A DNA stretch of 7,016 nucleotides from JBCCFX01 sp039029515 (GTDB taxonomy: Bacteria; Planctomycetota; Phycisphaerae; Phycisphaerales; SM1A02), in assembly GCA_039029515.1 (NCBI GenBank), contig JBCCFX010000199.1:1-7016 (forward strand), given 5' to 3'. The translations under genes were made by a program, and so were the position numbers. This document shows positions 5,759-7,016 of the stretch, piece by piece. How positions within the stretch are numbered: position 1 is the stretch's first letter; every line of letters begins with the position of its first letter. The notes below the pieces were generated by a model. The model had not been told where the DNA came from. It did not search any database and worked only from the letters and a program-made list of their open reading frames with translations.

Positions 5759-7016
5759 TCAGCGAGCAAGGGCCTCCGCTCGCACCTCGCGCAGCACAGT
5801 CACTTTGATCTCGCCAGGGAAGGTCATTTCTTCCTCGACACGCTTCGCGACCGCCTTGGCGATGCGGTGTGCCGCGCCGTCGTCGGCCCATTCCGCATTG
5901 ACAATGACCCGAACCTCGCGTCCGGCCTGGATCGCATGCGCCTCGACGACCTCCGAATGCTCACGGGCAATCGATTCGAGCTGCTCCAGACGCTTGATAT
6001 ACATTTCCATCGACTCGCGCCGCGCGCCCGGGCGAGCACCGGAAATCGCGTCTGCGGCCATCACGATCGGCGTGTACGGCGTTGTCGCTTCGATGTCACC
6101 ATGGTGACCGCCGATCGCATTCAGCACCGCCTCATCGCGTTCACGGTATCGGCGACAGAACTCCATGCCGATCGCAGGATGACCACCTTCCATTTCATGG
6201 TCCATCGCCTTGCCGATGTCGTGCAGGAATCCGCACCGTCGCGCCAACTCACCGTCGAGACCCAACTGGTCGGCGATCATCTGCGACAGGTACGCGACTT
6301 CCACGGAGTGACGCAGCACGTTCTGACCGTAACTCGTTCGGAAGTGCAGCTTGCCAATCGCTTCCACGATCTTCGGATGCAGGCCGCGGATGTTGCATTC
6401 GATCACCGCTTCGTTGCCGGCTTTCGCAATGCGCTCCTCGAGATCGCGTCGCACACCCTTGACGATATCTTCGATGCGCGAAGGATGCACACGACCATCA
6501 GCGACAAGTTTCTGCAGCGACTCGGCGGCGATCGCGCGACGAATCGGATCGAAACATGACACGGCGATCACGCCCGGCGTGTCATCGACGAGAATGTCGA
6601 CGCCCGTCGCTTTCTCCAGCGAACGAATGTTGCGACCTTCGCGACCGATGATGCGGCCCTTCATGTCGTCCGACGGAATGCGCACGGAGCGCACGGTCGA
6701 GTCGGCAACATGCTCGGCGGCAAAACGCTGAATCGACATCAACGTAATCTCGCGACTCTTGGTTCGCGCTGACGCTTCGGCTTCTTCAATGATCTGCTGG
6801 GTCAGAATGCTCGCTTCGTGTTCAGCTTCATGCCGAACCTCATTCATGTAGATCTCGCGGGCTTCTGCCTCGGACATGCCGGAGAGCTTCTCAAGCCGCT
6901 GGCGGAGATCGGTCTTCTGATCTGCGACGGCTTTTTCTTCTCGCTCGAGATCCTTGTCTCGCCGCTTGAGTTTCTGATCCAGATGGTCAATGCGTGCTTC
7001 TCGCTCGGTGATGGAC
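5759..7016 (-). CDS. rny: Ribonuclease Y (5' partial, N-terminus beyond window)
   Basis: RNase Y is a membrane-anchored endoribonuclease that starts mRNA decay in bacteria lacking, or complementing, RNase E. The frame stays open to the right edge, so the ATG at 6877 is internal: the 46 codons before it read as highly charged coiled coil (LDQKLKRRDKDLERE ... LRQRLEKLSG), typical of the family. About 100 N-terminal residues including the membrane helix must lie outside. Counting from that internal Met: KH domain about 60-125 with GRIIGREGRN at 74-83 (RNA binding); PIRRAIA at 111-117; GLHP at 165-168; TSYGQNVLRHS at 181-191; the HD-domain metal motif LHDIGKAMDHE at 218-228; GGHHGD at 256-261; AADAISGARPGARRE at 274-288; and the C-terminal AIQAGREVRVIV and PGEIKVTVLRE blocks. 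All expected metal ligands are visible. TGA is at 5759-5761. It lies upstream of efp and rsmA on the same strand. Confidence 0.96.
   Translation of the reverse strand, partial: SITEREARIDHLDQKLKRRDKDLEREEKAVADQKTDLRQRLEKLSGMSEAEAREIYMNEVRHEAEHEASILTQQIIEEAEASARTKSREITLMSIQRFAAEHVADSTVRSVRIPSDDMKGRIIGREGRNIRSLEKATGVDILVDDTPGVIAVSCFDPIRRAIAAESLQKLVADGRVHPSRIEDIVKGVRRDLEERIAKAGNEAVIECNIRGLHPKIVEAIGKLHFRTSYGQNVLRHSVEVAYLSQMIADQLGLDGELARRCGFLHDIGKAMDHEMEGGHPAIGMEFCRRYRERDEAVLNAIGGHHGDIEATTPYTPIVMAADAISGARPGARRESMEMYIKRLEQLESIAREHSEVVEAHAIQAGREVRVIVNAEWADDGAAHRIAKAVAKRVEEEMTFPGEIKVTVLREVRAEALAR

Noticed and set aside
5747..6559. Long plus-strand open frame (270 codons) opposite rny
   Set aside because: It lies entirely antisense to strongly conserved RNase Y KH and HD coding sequence. 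The translation is rich in Arg/His with no recognisable motif, as expected for a GC-rich shadow frame.
6875..6877. ATG as the start of RNase Y
   Set aside because: The same frame continues upstream to the window edge with typical RNase Y coiled-coil sequence (ending LEKLSG just before this Met), so this Met is internal.
1..7016. CRISPR array, insertion sequence, tRNA or phage-type features
   Set aside because: No regularly spaced repeats, transposase or integrase motifs, terminal inverted repeats or cloverleaf-like segments were seen. Intergenic space totals only about 210 bases.

Overview
The window reads as ordinary chromosomal DNA from a moderately GC-rich, Gram-negative-type bacterium. 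It is densely packed, with six protein genes, very short intergenic gaps, and no RNA gene, mobile element or CRISPR array that I can see. An LptD-like outer-membrane barrel gene implies an outer membrane. RNase Y, EF-P with a Lys-tipped loop, and gene starts that mostly lack a Shine-Dalgarno sequence would suit a planctomycete (Phycisphaerae-like) genome. That placement is an inference from general knowledge, not from a marker gene.

Layout. (1) Bases 1-2355, plus strand: the 3' part of an LptD-like LPS-assembly protein gene; its true start lies before the window. (2) 2365-3273, minus: S-methyl-5'-thioadenosine phosphorylase (mtnP), convergent with lptD and only 9 bases from its stop. (3) 3274-3353: an 80-base divergent promoter region with a perfect 6+6 inverted repeat and possible leaderless-type -10 boxes close to both start codons. 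(4) 3354-4322, plus: an EamA/DMT-family ten-helix transporter whose 3' end overlaps the next gene antisense by 95 bases. (5) 4228-5058, minus: rsmA/ksgA, 16S rRNA dimethyladenosine transferase. (6) 5069-5644, minus: efp, elongation factor P, 10 bases ahead of rsmA. (7) 5645-5758: a 114-base gap with two small hairpins built on a repeated 10-mer. (8) 5759 to the right edge, minus: rny, RNase Y, lacking its N-terminal anchor because the window ends.

The minus-strand run rny - efp - rsmA groups mRNA decay, rescue of ribosomes stalled at proline runs, and 16S rRNA maturation, so it is an RNA/translation housekeeping cluster. efp and rsmA are almost certainly co-transcribed; rny may or may not be joined to them. 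mtnP belongs to methionine/purine salvage and shares a divergent control region with a transporter of unknown substrate. I see no convincing undescribed system. The points most worth a second look are the antisense gene-end overlap, which seems to have generated a proline/threonine/alanine-rich tail on the transporter, the cysteine-free LptD, and the compact mtnP/eamA divergent promoter.
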